From: Tritrichomonas musculus | Lineage: Eukaryota > Parabasalia > Tritrichomonadida > Tritrichomonadidae | Direction of reading: 5' to 3' | DNA length: 64,000 nt | Assembly: GCA_039105265.1 (NCBI GenBank) | Contig: JAPFFF010000029.1 | Location: 124,001-188,000 of the forward strand | Shown: positions 1 through 9,064 of the stretch, one piece after another | How positions within the stretch are numbered: the first letter of the stretch is position 1 | How the letters are laid out: the number at the start of each line of letters is the position of its first letter | Position numbers and translations under genes: made by a program | Notes under the pieces: generated by a model | What the model saw: only the letters and a program-made list of their open reading frames with translations | Told to the model about the DNA's origin: nothing | The model's database searches: none

Positions 1-1134
1 ATCTGGTATTGGTTTGCCCTCAACCTTTTGACCTGCTTTAATTTGTCGTTCATAATTTTTCTTTTGTTCCAACCAATATTGTCTTTCTGCTGTACCAAGT
101 ACTAATGGATTACCTCTCCTTACATCTCTAATAGTTTGTCTAGCAAAGGCATCATCACCTTCGACTCCTTCCCATTTTAAATCATACTTACCAGTATCTT
201 CATCAAAGTTATATATTTTTTCAATAATACCTTCTTTACCTTCATTTAGTCTTTCAGCTACTTTAATCCTTTTGTCTCTTGTCCTTAACAACCTATATCC
301 AGGGAATGAACTAGTTGAACCATCTTTGGACTTGACCACAAACTGGTTACCTTTTTGTGAGTCAACTATATAAGACTCATTGGACAAATTACTTCTTCTT
401 TTACCAAATGGTTCTTTTTCGAGTACTAACCTGACCTTCTCACCTGGATTAAAATGGTATGGATTAATGCGTGCATTCTTTTGTATGTACTTTATTTCAT
501 CCTCTGGAGTAATATCATTAGGTGCTTTATTATCTAAAGACCTATGAGGAGAGTTGTTATATATGTTGACCAAATCATGCATCTCCTTTGGTTGAATAAA
601 CCTATTTTCACCAATAGCATCTCTTATAGTTCTCATAAACCTATTAATAATGCCAAGTACATTATGGTTATTCTCAGTTGTTGTTCGGTATTTTATGTTC
701 TTCTCTCTCATGAAGTCTAAGACTGTTGATGATAAATATGCTGCATCCTCATCACTTGTTATCGAATATACATGAGGTACATCATTAACAAATTTATGAA
801 GTGCTGTTAATACTTCTCTTGCTCCTTTACCATTCATAGGATATGCATATGCTTTTCTGGTGTTGATATTAATGAACATTAGATAATTCAACCCACCTGC
901 CTCTTTATTATTAATGAAGGTATCCATTTGATAACCATGTGGATGTTTGGATACAATAGGTATAAATTGTGCTTTAGGTACTCTCTTATCATGTACTACT
1001 CTTTCATCAAAGTATTTCTTTGCTTCTTCTTCATTTAGATTCTCTTGTTTTGCCATGCTAAGGTATTTGTCCAAGGTCTTCCATTTAGCTTTGTTGTATA
1101 ATTTTTCATATGGGCTTGGTTCTTCTTTACTCAT
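1..1134 (-). CDS. Polinton-type integrase with chromodomain-like C-terminus (runs off the window)
   Basis: The frame is open from an ATG at 1134 to the left edge (378 codons) and continues outside the window. An RNase-H-like integrase core is visible: a beta strand ending in QMDTF near residue 60, the ITSDED segment near residue 110, and a later helix followed by NNSPHRSL, a hallmark of rve integrases. After about residue 290 comes a chromodomain-like stretch with EKIYNF and LKWEG. The enzyme would join element ends to target DNA, and the chromodomain could guide site choice. Its start is 6 bp from the 3' end of the next gene, which is on the same strand. The integrase call is firm; the chromodomain is an inference from pattern. 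Confidence 0.85.
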   Translation of the reverse strand, partial: MSKEEPSPYEKLYNKAKWKTLDKYLSMAKQENLNEEEAKKYFDERVVHDKRVPKAQFIPIVSKHPHGYQMDTFINNKEAGGLNYLMFININTRKAYAYPMNGKGAREVLTALHKFVNDVPHVYSITSDEDAAYLSSTVLDFMREKNIKYRTTTENNHNVLGIINRFMRTIRDAIGENRFIQPKEMHDLVNIYNNSPHRSLDNKAPNDITPEDEIKYIQKNARINPYHFNPGEKVRLVLEKEPFGKRRSNLSNESYIVDSQKGNQFVVKSKDGSTSSFPGYRLLRTRDKRIKVAERLNEGKEGIIEKIYNFDEDTGKYDLKWEGVEGDDAFARQTIRDVRRGNPLVLGTAERQYWLEQKKNYERQIKAGQKVEGKPIPD

Positions 1135-1140
1135 TTATTT

Positions 1141-2145
1141 TTAAATAAACATCTTATCGTATTGAAGGAATTGCATTTCGATAACAAATGAATCTTTAGG
1201 AGGTAGTTTGGTTGGACAATTATAATGTGCATCACTATAGAAGTCTATCCAAAACCTTTGGTCCATTGAGTTTAACTTGAAGTACTTAATAGGACTATAT
1301 TCAACATCACTATCTCCAATATAGTTATGCAATGCTTGTTCACCAATAGATGAATATATTTTACATGGATGTCTGTCCCATACATTATCAAATACCAACC
1401 TCTTACTTAAAGTTGAATACTTCTTAGGGTTATTTTGATAAGCTCCTGTGCCTATATTAAACACATCTGCAAAGTCCTCATTCCAATCACCAATTTGGAA
1501 AAAATTGATAAATTGGCTTGAATCTTCCTCTATATTATCATTATTTTTAGTATATATAATTTCATGAAAACCATCTTTATCATAATATCCATCTGTTTGT
1601 ATATCTCGATATGCAATTAATGAATCATTTTGGGAAAATGCATTTCCATATTGTCCATGCATAGCTATCCAAGATTTCATCGCGGCGTTAACAGCATCAA
1701 AGAACCCTCTTAAGTCCCCTTCCTCTGACACCCAATCAATAACATCAAAATTTGCTATCCATTTCCAAGTAGGCTCTTTTTCATATTCTACTTTGAGCTC
1801 GTCCTGGTAGAATTTATCAACTAGTTCTTGAGTTAAAATAGGGTCGTTTATATTTCCCCCATGTAAAACAAAGTAGGATTTTTGAACTTTAAATATAGTC
1901 ACATTAAATTCTAATTTGCGTCTTCTCTTAATGATATGCGCTGAACGAACACCAACAATAGATTCCCCTTTGTTTGCAGTTGACCATTCTGGTGGGAAAT
2001 TAAACCAATACCTATTAAACTTAGCTTTATCATGTTGAGCATCCTCAAGGAAGTAGGCTGTTTCGATTGGAAGAGGTGTATTACCATCATTAACTATATT
2101 ATCTCGATTAGGATATAAAGTGTTAACACTTGGTGGTAATTCCAT
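1141..2145 (-). CDS. Possible minor capsid (penton-like) protein of the outer element
   Basis: A 334-residue protein of mixed hydrophobic strands with no signal peptide or membrane segment. The C-terminal pattern (KYFKLNSMDQRFWIDFY, then LPPKDSFVIEMQFLQY) has alternating strands like the end of a single jelly roll in Polinton pentons. This is a weak resemblance, not a recognised match. The gene lies between the integrase and the Ulp1-type protease on the same strand, with 24 bp to the protease gene, where capsid or maturation genes are plausible. The ATG at 2143-2145 is the first in frame. It could instead be another structural protein. Confidence 0.5.
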   Translation of the reverse strand: MELPPSVNTLYPNRDNIVNDGNTPLPIETAYFLEDAQHDKAKFNRYWFNFPPEWSTANKGESIVGVRSAHIIKRRRKLEFNVTIFKVQKSYFVLHGGNINDPILTQELVDKFYQDELKVEYEKEPTWKWIANFDVIDWVSEEGDLRGFFDAVNAAMKSWIAMHGQYGNAFSQNDSLIAYRDIQTDGYYDKDGFHEIIYTKNNDNIEEDSSQFINFFQIGDWNEDFADVFNIGTGAYQNNPKKYSTLSKRLVFDNVWDRHPCKIYSSIGEQALHNYIGDSDVEYSPIKYFKLNSMDQRFWIDFYSDAHYNCPTKLPPKDSFVIEMQFLQYDKMFI

Positions 2146-2169
2146 TTCGAGTTGAATAAAAAGTCTTTA

Positions 2170-3750
2170 TTAATATACAACACCTGTTTCTAATTCATTG
2201 TTTTGAAGTTCTCGAAGTATTCTCTTTCTAATATCTGGTATATTGCGTTGTTTAAACTTACCATTTCCTTCATGCAAAAAGGTACGACAAGATTCCATTA
2301 GAAACACTCCACAATCCTTGTTATTCCTTTGACTAGGTACATCATAATATTTTGCTTTTAACTTACCTGTTCCTGAAATATTGATCCACTTATTAAGTGT
2401 CTTTACCTCTGGTGCCATTGACTTATTCTCAGAGTCATAGCATTCGATTATTTTCTTTGGATATCGAACAATACATAAAACCCAATGTTCTCCATCTGAG
2501 CAAATGGGGACAAATACTTTATCGAAATGTGTAAATGACTGTTTACCTGAGATAGGACTTTTCATCAGTTCATGTATTTTTTCCATATCATTAGTCTCAT
2601 ATGCCATAGAAAGGAGGGTATAAAATGCAGTAGGTACAACCAATATTTTCTTTTTATCAAACTCTGCTTCATTTTGACCAGGTTGTTTATTCAATCTCTT
2701 TCCTTTGTTATATAGAAGTTTCAAGTAGTCATCAATAACATCTTCTTCTATATTTTCATCATTGACTAAACTCCTCCAATCATGAATTTTATGACGTCTT
2801 TGGTCTACTGTAAACTCTCCTGTCTTCTGTGGTGTCATACGGGGTTCTCTTGGAGGAGGACTAGTACCTCGAGAGGTATGTGATGATGGAAACTGTGGAG
2901 GTGGTGATGAAGGAGGAGGAGGTGGTGGAGGTGGTGGAGGTGAAGGTGAACGAGAAGGAGGAGGAGGTGGAGGTGAAGGTGAACGAGGTCGTTTTGATTT
3001 TTTCTTATGTTGTTTTGATTTTTTCTTAGGTCTATCATCCTCGTCTAAATTTGTACTACTTTGAAGTAAAAGTTGAATTCTGTTTTGATTTTGATCCCTT
3101 GTTGGTGGCTCAACATTTGTGGGTCGGTTCCTACCGATTTTCCTAAGGTTAAGATGATAATCATTTCGATTTAAAGTTGGAGGTCTGGGTAATGGAGCCA
3201 ATTCTGGTATATCATCTGTTTGAATACCTCTAGTTTTATATTCTTTCTTATCACTTTTCAATGTTCTTTCTTTCATCTGCTCTCTCAGTTCTCTAGCTGC
3301 TTGTTTTTCCTCCTCAGTCTTCATTCGAGATATCCTTATGTTGATAATATCATAATGTAATTTTATCTCTGTTAATATACCTTGATCTGATTCTTGGAGA
3401 GTATATTGATATGGCTTTAATACTGTTATGTAATGCCCATGTTCATCTTTATCATCTTGATTTTTCTTAATAGCAAACACACAACCTGTAAATTTTGCTC
3501 TTGGTTTCTCTCTCTTGAGTCTATTAGCAAATTCAAGTACGTCTTTAAAAGCTATACTAGTATTTAAATATGTCTCATATAATTTTTGTAGATTTATTTG
3601 ATTATTAGAGAACTTCCATATAGTTTGACCCAAACCTCTTGTTAATCTTGCAACATCTCTATCAACTAGTTTAGGTCGAAATTTAATAGTACCTTGTAAT
3701 AGTTGTATTTTATTGTTAGGTTTAGTTTGTGTACCTACATCACTTGTCAT
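2170..3750 (-). CDS. Ulp1-like cysteine protease with a proline-rich linker (outer element)
   Basis: A 526-residue protein. The N-terminal part (1-180) is unknown and contains VGTQTKP near the start and RGIQTDD near 175, which resemble dynein light chain LC8 docking motifs. Residues about 240-300 are basic then proline- and serine-rich, probably a disordered linker. The last 170 residues are a Ulp1/adenain-type C48 protease: EHWVL gives the histidine, CYDSEN the aspartate, and DCGVFL the cysteine, with PSQRNN supplying the oxyanion-hole glutamine. In Polintons this family is thought to mature capsid proteins. The start ATG at 3748-3750 follows an AT-rich leader. Confidence 0.88.
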   Translation of the reverse strand: MTSDVGTQTKPNNKIQLLQGTIKFRPKLVDRDVARLTRGLGQTIWKFSNNQINLQKLYETYLNTSIAFKDVLEFANRLKREKPRAKFTGCVFAIKKNQDDKDEHGHYITVLKPYQYTLQESDQGILTEIKLHYDIINIRISRMKTEEEKQAARELREQMKERTLKSDKKEYKTRGIQTDDIPELAPLPRPPTLNRNDYHLNLRKIGRNRPTNVEPPTRDQNQNRIQLLLQSSTNLDEDDRPKKKSKQHKKKSKRPRSPSPPPPPPSRSPSPPPPPPPPPPSSPPPQFPSSHTSRGTSPPPREPRMTPQKTGEFTVDQRRHKIHDWRSLVNDENIEEDVIDDYLKLLYNKGKRLNKQPGQNEAEFDKKKILVVPTAFYTLLSMAYETNDMEKIHELMKSPISGKQSFTHFDKVFVPICSDGEHWVLCIVRYPKKIIECYDSENKSMAPEVKTLNKWINISGTGKLKAKYYDVPSQRNNKDCGVFLMESCRTFLHEGNGKFKQRNIPDIRKRILRELQNNELETGVVY

Positions 3751-3816
3751 TTAAAAATCAAATAAAAGAAAGAAGAAGAAGATGTTGTTTATTTCATTTT
3801 TTTTATTTCTGTATAA

Positions 3817-4080
3817 ATGGCTTATTTCATGACCATAAAAGAGCGTATATATATCCTCTATAAAATAGTGTCTTACCTCTATGATTATAGATGTGAGACT
3901 AATGAGGGAGTATGTAATATTTTAATTAATAAGATAAAAGAGTTAGCTGCTGAGTATTTCGAACCTGAATTTCTTGGTGTAATGATGAAAGATGGTGATT
4001 TGGAATTTATCGACCAAATAGAACATTTTGCCTTTGAGTTCTTAGAGTACCAAATATCTAATCTGCCCTCGCATTTATAA
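3817..4080 (+). CDS. Small protein of unknown function (outer element)
   Basis: An 87-residue, mostly helical protein with no recognised domain. It starts at a TATAAATG context and converges with the HNH gene, overlapping its 3' end by 23 bp. It lies opposite the protease gene, with 66 bp between the two divergent starts, so the spacer probably holds a two-way promoter. Function unknown; reality is supported only by the clean frame and the start context. Confidence 0.5.
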   Translation: MAYFMTIKERIYILYKIVSYLYDYRCETNEGVCNILINKIKELAAEYFEPEFLGVMMKDGDLEFIDQIEHFAFEFLEYQISNLPSHL

Positions 4081-4393
4081 TTTTGGGCATATCCCTGTTA
4101 TAGTTACTATCAGTTGGGGTTATCCATCTTAAGTTGCTTAGATGGTAGTCAGCCCTATTCCTATTGATATGGTCTACCTCTATTTTATGTTGTGGGTCAT
4201 CATTAGGTATGAACTGTCTTGCTATAAGTACATGTTTCAAGTAGTAGTTGCCATTTAGACATACTCGTATATACCCCTTTATATGTTTTGCATCTTTGCA
4301 TATAAAATGATTACTCTTACGTCTTATAGTAAAGGGGTACCTATTCAGTATCTCATAGTCGTTAGTAAAGCCTTTGAGTGGCACAAATGACAT
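4058..4393 (-). CDS. HNH homing-type endonuclease
   Basis: A 111-residue protein with a phage-style HNH core near its C-terminus: KHVLIARQFIPND, then EVDHINRNRADYHLSNLRW, giving the two histidines and asparagines of the beta-beta-alpha metal fold. The N-terminal part (PLKGFTNDYEILN) looks like the short DNA-recognition leader seen in NUMOD4-type HNH nucleases. Such enzymes cut DNA and often spread themselves. It is a free-standing gene in the outer element, ending 23 bp inside the convergent small gene and starting about 90 bp from the site where the inner Polinton inserted. Its function here, selfish or replicative, is not known. Confidence 0.85.
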   Translation of the reverse strand: MSFVPLKGFTNDYEILNRYPFTIRRKSNHFICKDAKHIKGYIRVCLNGNYYLKHVLIARQFIPNDDPQHKIEVDHINRNRADYHLSNLRWITPTDSNYNRDMPKIINARAD

Positions 4394-4434
4394 TTACTCA
4401 CTTTTTAAATGATTCATTTCATTTTTATTTTCGT

Positions 4435-4489
4435 ATGAACAAGTGGGGGAAAATCATTGTTGATAGAATTGATAATAATGAACCTCGTC
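4435..4489 (+). pseudogene. Short start of an outer-element gene cut by the Polinton insertion
   Basis: An ATG at 4435 opens a short frame that runs into the insertion point. The leader is AT-rich like those of neighbouring outer-element genes. The gene was probably split when the inner element arrived, the other side lying right of 23462. It is described here only as an insertion scar. Confidence 0.5.
4484..4489. repeat. Target site duplication, left copy (CTCGTC)
   Basis: CTCGTC directly precedes the left terminal repeat and the same six bases follow the right terminal repeat at 23457-23462. A 6-bp duplication is the known signature of Polinton integration. Confidence 0.92.
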
Positions 4490-4826
4490 AGTAGTGATGG
4501 TTGTTCCGTTCGGGGGTCAGATAGAAATTCACTTATGACCGCCATTACTGCCCTAATTTAGAAGGCCATCTAACTATTTTTGAATTGACCCTAACTGATA
4601 CTCATAACTAGGAATAATTGATCAGCATCATGGGGTCACATTGATGTTCACTTATGACCACTTATGACCGCCATTACAGCCCTAGTTTTGAAGGCCATCT
4701 AACTATTTTTGAATTGACACTAACTGTGATACCAACTGATACTCATGACTAGGAATAAGTGGTCAGCATCATGGGACTATATAGATGTTCACTTATGACC
4801 GCCACTATTGCCCTAGTTTAGAAGGC
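4490..4826 (+). repeat. Left terminal inverted repeat, 337 bp
   Basis: It begins AGTAGTGATGGTTG and matches the reverse complement of 23120-23456 base for base by eye, diverging sharply after GTTTAGAAGGC. Inside it are about 2.4 copies of a unit of roughly 115-130 bp that starts TTCACTTATGACC and includes CTAACTATTTTTGAATTGAC and AGCATCATGGG. Confidence 0.95.
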
Positions 4827-4916
4827 CCCTAACTATTTTTGCATTTATGCATTCGCATCGACCCCAAAAATAAACCTATTTTTAAATTTGAATATTGATT
4901 TTTTTATCACCACCAA
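4827..4916. promoter_or_regulatory. Leader between left terminal repeat and the first gene
   Basis: About 90 AT-rich bases with two CTATTTTT-like runs and a T-rich stretch ending in CACCACCAAATG. It probably carries the promoter of the 4917 gene. Inferred from position and base content only. Confidence 0.35.
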
Positions 4917-5402
4917 ATGGAATCATCCACAACCCATTTCAAGGTCTACGAATACATCAACACATTGATATCCCTATCATCAAAGCCTGATGAATTCTCA
5001 AAATGTAATTTCGCAATATTATGTGACAAGTTCCCATTCAGTTTGAAGAAATCGCTTTACCTTGCGAGGGTCCTATATGTATCACTACAGACTAATACTG
5101 AAACCATTAGATTCTACCCAGATAAGCTCAAGGAGATGAACCTTGAGAACATATATTTGACATCCAACAGTAGACGTAAATTGAGTATCAACATGCATGA
5201 GTTCTTCGTAAATGGGAATACCGAAAAACATGAATTCAAGGAATGCCCGTATTACAACTATTCGATTGAGAAAACCAATATAAACACCAAGGATCTCATT
5301 GGTAAATTACGTGAAAAATACAATATTGTGGAACCTGATGTATTCATTGGTCAACATCAAGATTTGGTATTGGAAGCAGACCCTGATATTGATTTTGTCT
5401 AA
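4917..5402 (+). CDS. Unknown Polinton protein, 161 residues
   Basis: A soluble-looking, mixed alpha/beta protein with no signal peptide, membrane segment or motif I recognise. It is the first gene inside the left terminal repeat and its stop overlaps the convergent ATPase gene by four bases, showing how tightly the element is packed. The start ATG follows a T-rich leader like that of other genes here. Role unknown; its position suggests an accessory or regulatory gene. Confidence 0.65.
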   Translation: MESSTTHFKVYEYINTLISLSSKPDEFSKCNFAILCDKFPFSLKKSLYLARVLYVSLQTNTETIRFYPDKLKEMNLENIYLTSNSRRKLSINMHEFFVNGNTEKHEFKECPYYNYSIEKTNINTKDLIGKLREKYNIVEPDVFIGQHQDLVLEADPDIDFV

Positions 5403-6340
5403 ATCTTACTATATATAACTTGCATATCGTGTTCAACAGTGTTCACCAATATGAAATCATGTCCAGATAAGGTTCTATATTTTTGCCACAACTCTTCGAA
5501 TTCACAAGGTATGCTCACCTGCTGATATATGTAATTGAGTTTCTGTCGCGAGAACCCATTGAATATGAAGAATGATGTACAATTATTTTTGTAATCAGTT
5601 GGCACACCTTTGAAGAACTGGATATTGATGTAAACGATTGAATTCTTATGGCGCAACTGTGTAATATAGTTTGTGAAGTATGATGATTTCAACAGCTTAC
5701 TCTTAATGAAATCCTCACAAAGGATTATCGTATTGAGTGGTACATTGGGTTTCCCAAGTTTGTTGATATGAAGGAACTCAAACATTTGCTGCAACTTCTG
5801 TTCATCGACAATAATCTTCCCAACTGAGCTATATTTGTTATACAACTCTTTCCATAAATCGAGTTCCTTCAAATACCGTTCAGCATTACTATCAGCGACA
5901 ACCTCAATGGGCAAGTTGATGAGTTCACGTTGAGATTCAAATGTGGAATCATTTATAATACCATTTTTGCTCACATAGACTATCATATGAAATGGGTTAT
6001 TTTTGAGTCTACTCATTTGAATGATATCACGAATAACTGTGTGACTCTTACCTTTGCCTTGAGAAGCTACCAGTATGTTCAAAGTATTGTACCACGCATA
6101 GATCCCATTAGCGATTGGCCTTATGGATGCATTCGTGATTTTATCCCTATTCTTGGAATAGGCCTCACTCATAGCCTCGTCAACATCAAACCTCTTGGAA
6201 ACCGGTTGCTGCTTCTGGAACATAGAACGCTGTTCCTGCTCAAATGTGTCAAAATCTATTGGCTCTCCACTGGAACTGTCTGATAATTCGATAGATGTAT
6301 AATCAAAAAGAGTTGGCTGCAGGCGTTTATAATACAACAT
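5399..6340 (-). CDS. Genome-packaging ATPase (FtsK/HerA, A32-like)
   Basis: A 313-residue P-loop ATPase. A Walker A motif (ASQGKGKS) sits near residue 92 and a Walker B strand (TIILCEDF) near residue 200, followed by a glutamine- and histidine-rich sensor region (YITQLRHKNS). Length and layout match the A32-type packaging ATPases found in Polintons, virophages and large DNA viruses, which pump DNA into capsids. The ATG is preceded by ATTTTTGATTAA, the leader motif shared by several genes of the element. It is followed in the same direction by nothing, since it converges with the 4917 gene. Confidence 0.88.
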   Translation of the reverse strand: MLYYKRLQPTLFDYTSIELSDSSSGEPIDFDTFEQEQRSMFQKQQPVSKRFDVDEAMSEAYSKNRDKITNASIRPIANGIYAWYNTLNILVASQGKGKSHTVIRDIIQMSRLKNNPFHMIVYVSKNGIINDSTFESQRELINLPIEVVADSNAERYLKELDLWKELYNKYSSVGKIIVDEQKLQQMFEFLHINKLGKPNVPLNTIILCEDFIKSKLLKSSYFTNYITQLRHKNSIVYINIQFFKGVPTDYKNNCTSFFIFNGFSRQKLNYIYQQVSIPCEFEELWQKYRTLSGHDFILVNTVEHDMQVIYSKI

Positions 6341-6360
6341 TTAATCAAAAATAAAGCTTT

Positions 6361-6510
6361 TCAGGCGTATAATGTGCGTCTCAGCTCATCGGTCAACTCA
6401 GGTGGTTCATCCTCTGCAGTAAACGATACCAATATTAGTAGTTCAATTATGTTGGTCGCTAGTATCAACCCTAATAATATATTCATGATGATCTCGCTTG
6501 CAAGTGACAT
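6361..6510 (-). CDS. Tiny single-pass membrane protein, 49 residues
   Basis: An ATG at 6510 opens a 49-codon frame. The product has a short polar start, then about 24 hydrophobic residues (IIMNILLGLILATN and on), then an acidic and proline-containing tail. This is a classic small membrane protein. It fills the gap between the ATPase gene and the 6521 gene on the same strand, and starts in a CATAAATG context. Function unknown; a virion or host membrane role is possible. The frame is short, so some doubt remains. Confidence 0.55.
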   Translation of the reverse strand: MSLASEIIMNILLGLILATNIIELLILVSFTAEDEPPELTDELRRTLYA

Positions 6511-6520
6511 TTATGAAAAT

Positions 6521-7153
6521 TTAAATACAAATTTTGAGTGATATTGAGTGTCTTATGAGCTCGGTCCATACATGGTTATATCCATATTTCAATTCATTGG
6601 ATACCCCATTTTTGGATACCAATATCTTATCAATCTTCATGTACTTCGAGTTTGAAACACAGCCTGTACACCCACTATCCTCATTTATAACCAACTCAAC
6701 CTTGTCAGCCTTAGTGAGTATTTTAATGAGCTCCATCAATGTGTTGCTATGGCACACAAGATAGTTGTTCATCCTCAATGGATTCGTTTCATAGATACTC
6801 AGCAATATCTCGAGGAATTTATTTTTGGTATCCAAGTCCTCACCATCAAGTTCTATTGAACGTTCTAGAGGAGGATTGTTTATTGGAGCAACTGATGGAT
6901 ATGGACCAGTTGTCGAGGCTGTAGTAAAATTTGCATTCTGGGTGCCATTTTGAGGATATCCCCCTTCAGTATATCCCATTTGAGGTTGCACTTGAGGTTG
7001 CATCTGTGGAACTTGAGGATAATCCCCTTCAGTATAAGCTACTGGTTGTACAGGTGGAGGTCTATTCGCAGCAATCTTAATATTCACATTCTGCTCCTGT
7101 TTAACACTAGCATCGTTTTCACTTGATAGAATTCTAGCCTTATGGAGAGTCAT
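6521..7153 (-). CDS. Unknown Polinton protein with proline/glutamine-rich linker
   Basis: About 210 residues from the ATG at 7151-7153. Residues 25-105 are proline-, glutamine- and tyrosine-rich with the repeat YTEGxYPQ seen twice, probably a flexible arm. The last 100 residues form a folded domain with two close cysteines (SGCTGCVS). It lies directly downstream of the major capsid gene on the same strand, with 42 bp between them, so a virion role is plausible. The leader carries ATTTTTG followed by GGAAATG. No family recognised. Confidence 0.65.
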   Translation of the reverse strand: MTLHKARILSSENDASVKQEQNVNIKIAANRPPPVQPVAYTEGDYPQVPQMQPQVQPQMGYTEGGYPQNGTQNANFTTASTTGPYPSVAPINNPPLERSIELDGEDLDTKNKFLEILLSIYETNPLRMNNYLVCHSNTLMELIKILTKADKVELVINEDSGCTGCVSNSKYMKIDKILVSKNGVSNELKYGYNHVWTELIRHSISLKICI

Positions 7154-7195
7154 TTCCAAAGCACAAAAATATTTTTACCCCTAATGCTATATTTC

Positions 7196-9064
7196 TTAAG
7201 CCATTTCTGGGTCAACTTGTGAGCCAGCTGGTGATTCATCATCAACATATTCAAGACCATCGAGTGAGAGCTTAAAGTATGTGTCTCTACATAAACAGAG
7301 TTGTACAGGTGGTGGTCTAACAACAGCTCCACTTGGTTCAATAATATTATAATATGTATCATTATTGCCAGTGAATATTGGTTGACCATTGACTTGAATT
7401 TGGATATTACCTTTGCCACCATCTAAGCCATCATAACAGTATCCAGCAGATGCTCTCTCAGTTTGGACATTGAATACAAATGATGTGGCATCACTCAATG
7501 TATTCTTATATCTATTTCCATCAACATCATTCTTGGGCATAGTGAAGCTATCCTCAAATTCCTTAGTACATTGGAGTGTGATGCTATCCAAATCGCCAGC
7601 TGTTAGTTGACTCTCGAAGAATCTAGCACCAATGGTACTAACATTCTCATCTGGGAAGTTCTTACCACCAATATTCAAATAACAATTTTGGTAAACGGGA
7701 TTCTCAAATACGGTCAAATCGTTGTGATGCTTGGGGAACAATAATGACATGCTTGTGACATTTATTAATGGGATATTCAATGTAGATTTGATTCCATTGG
7801 ATGCAGCAGCAATTGGGAATGCATGATAATCTACCTTTTGGGATGGAATTATCAGTCCTTCACGTAATATGGATTCGATACCCGCACGAGTGGCTTCACA
7901 AACACCATATCCTTGCATGTTGGATTTACATAAAGTGATAGTCATTCGGTTAACGGTGAGAGTTGCCGGTTGCGATTCATATTTAAGTTCATTATTCTCT
8001 TCAACGATTTCAATTGTCATATAGTCTTCAATAGTACCTTTGTAATCGGGATTATGGCGTGCAATCTCCTTTAAATTCATAGTCTTCTTAATACCGAATT
8101 TCTCATATTCCTCATCTGTAAATTCGAAAGTGATTTCAATTGGTGTATCATTAACTGGAGTTCCATGTTCGGCACAAATATTGTACTTAAATTTGATTGT
8201 ATTATCGAATAACCCTGGTATAAGTGCTTCATTACCAATTTGCGTAAATTGCCTCTTGAGTTTACCACGAGCCTTGATCTCACGCAATTGCTCCAACTGC
8301 TTCATTGTAATACGATCATCATCTTCCAAGAATGCCTTCGCTTCAGCAACCGTATATGGATCAATAACTGCCCATACAAGACCTGCTGGACTGACTTGGA
8401 ATCTAATAGATAAATCACCAATGATTCCATTGGGGAATAAATCGAATGCCTGCAATGCAAGCAAGTCATCAAATGGTATATTCAAATCGAATTCAGTAGT
8501 GGTCTTCCCATTGGCTTTGAAATCATTGAGATTAACATAAACACCTGCATGAGTTTGACTATAATTTGAAACATTCTCCCATAAGCTGTGAACGAATCTG
8601 CGGCGTTTCTTCTCGGTTTCTGGTTTCAAAACTGAGTATAGGAAGCCCTCACGAATGCATTCATTTTGCTGATATCCAACATTGACATTGTTATGGAGAA
8701 TCTCCAGCCTGTCGAATAATTGGTTCGAGGACTTGAATCCCACAAACAATTTGTAGAGGTTATCAGGATCTTCAATCAATTGTAATTTAGCAGTATCGGT
8801 GTTCAATTGCAAATCAAGTTTGATGTGGAATGTGAGGAAACCTTTATCAACATCACTAATAAAGTGGTCGGGGTGCGTTAATGAAATCTGTGAGTACTGA
8901 CCTTGATGGAATGGTGCTGGTTGGTCATGGCAATCAACAGTTCTAAATGAGAAGCTTCTGGTACCATCATTGGTATTAATAATGTTTCTCATCTTCTGGA
9001 ATGTCTCCATAACATTACCAGCCTCGTACATCAAGTTGTGAGCTCTTTCGTTCCTATATTTCAT
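7196..9064 (-). CDS. Major capsid protein (double jelly-roll type)
   Basis: About 622 residues from the ATG at 9062-9064. The open frame goes further upstream, but that part lies opposite the start of the divergent 9111 gene, so this ATG is preferred. The N-terminal DPAPFHQGQYSQISLTHPDHF-like region, long beta-rich body, phrases such as FDRLEILHNN and NMQGYGVCEATRAGIESILREG, and overall size match Polinton major capsid proteins. These form the hexagonal double jelly-roll shell. It is the largest structural gene of the element and shares a 46-bp divergent promoter gap with the 9111 gene. Confidence 0.85.
   Translation of the reverse strand: MKYRNERAHNLMYEAGNVMETFQKMRNIINTNDGTRSFSFRTVDCHDQPAPFHQGQYSQISLTHPDHFISDVDKGFLTFHIKLDLQLNTDTAKLQLIEDPDNLYKLFVGFKSSNQLFDRLEILHNNVNVGYQQNECIREGFLYSVLKPETEKKRRRFVHSLWENVSNYSQTHAGVYVNLNDFKANGKTTTEFDLNIPFDDLLALQAFDLFPNGIIGDLSIRFQVSPAGLVWAVIDPYTVAEAKAFLEDDDRITMKQLEQLREIKARGKLKRQFTQIGNEALIPGLFDNTIKFKYNICAEHGTPVNDTPIEITFEFTDEEYEKFGIKKTMNLKEIARHNPDYKGTIEDYMTIEIVEENNELKYESQPATLTVNRMTITLCKSNMQGYGVCEATRAGIESILREGLIIPSQKVDYHAFPIAAASNGIKSTLNIPLINVTSMSLLFPKHHNDLTVFENPVYQNCYLNIGGKNFPDENVSTIGARFFESQLTAGDLDSITLQCTKEFEDSFTMPKNDVDGNRYKNTLSDATSFVFNVQTERASAGYCYDGLDGGKGNIQIQVNGQPIFTGNNDTYYNIIEPSGAVVRPPPVQLCLCRDTYFKLSLDGLEYVDDESPAGSQVDPEMA

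Larger units (their letters stand above)
1..4489. mobile_element. Left part of an outer Polinton-like element, interrupted at 4484-4489
   Basis: This stretch carries a retroviral-type integrase with a chromodomain-like end, a possible jelly-roll capsid protein, a Ulp1-type cysteine protease, a small unknown gene and an HNH endonuclease. Together they fit a Polinton or Maverick. The element runs off the left edge, so its terminal repeat and polymerase are not visible. Its genes differ from those of the element inserted into it, so this is a separate family. Its open genes suggest moderate to young age, and apart from the insertion I saw no obvious decay in this part. Calling it a Polinton is inference from gene content. 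Confidence 0.75.
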
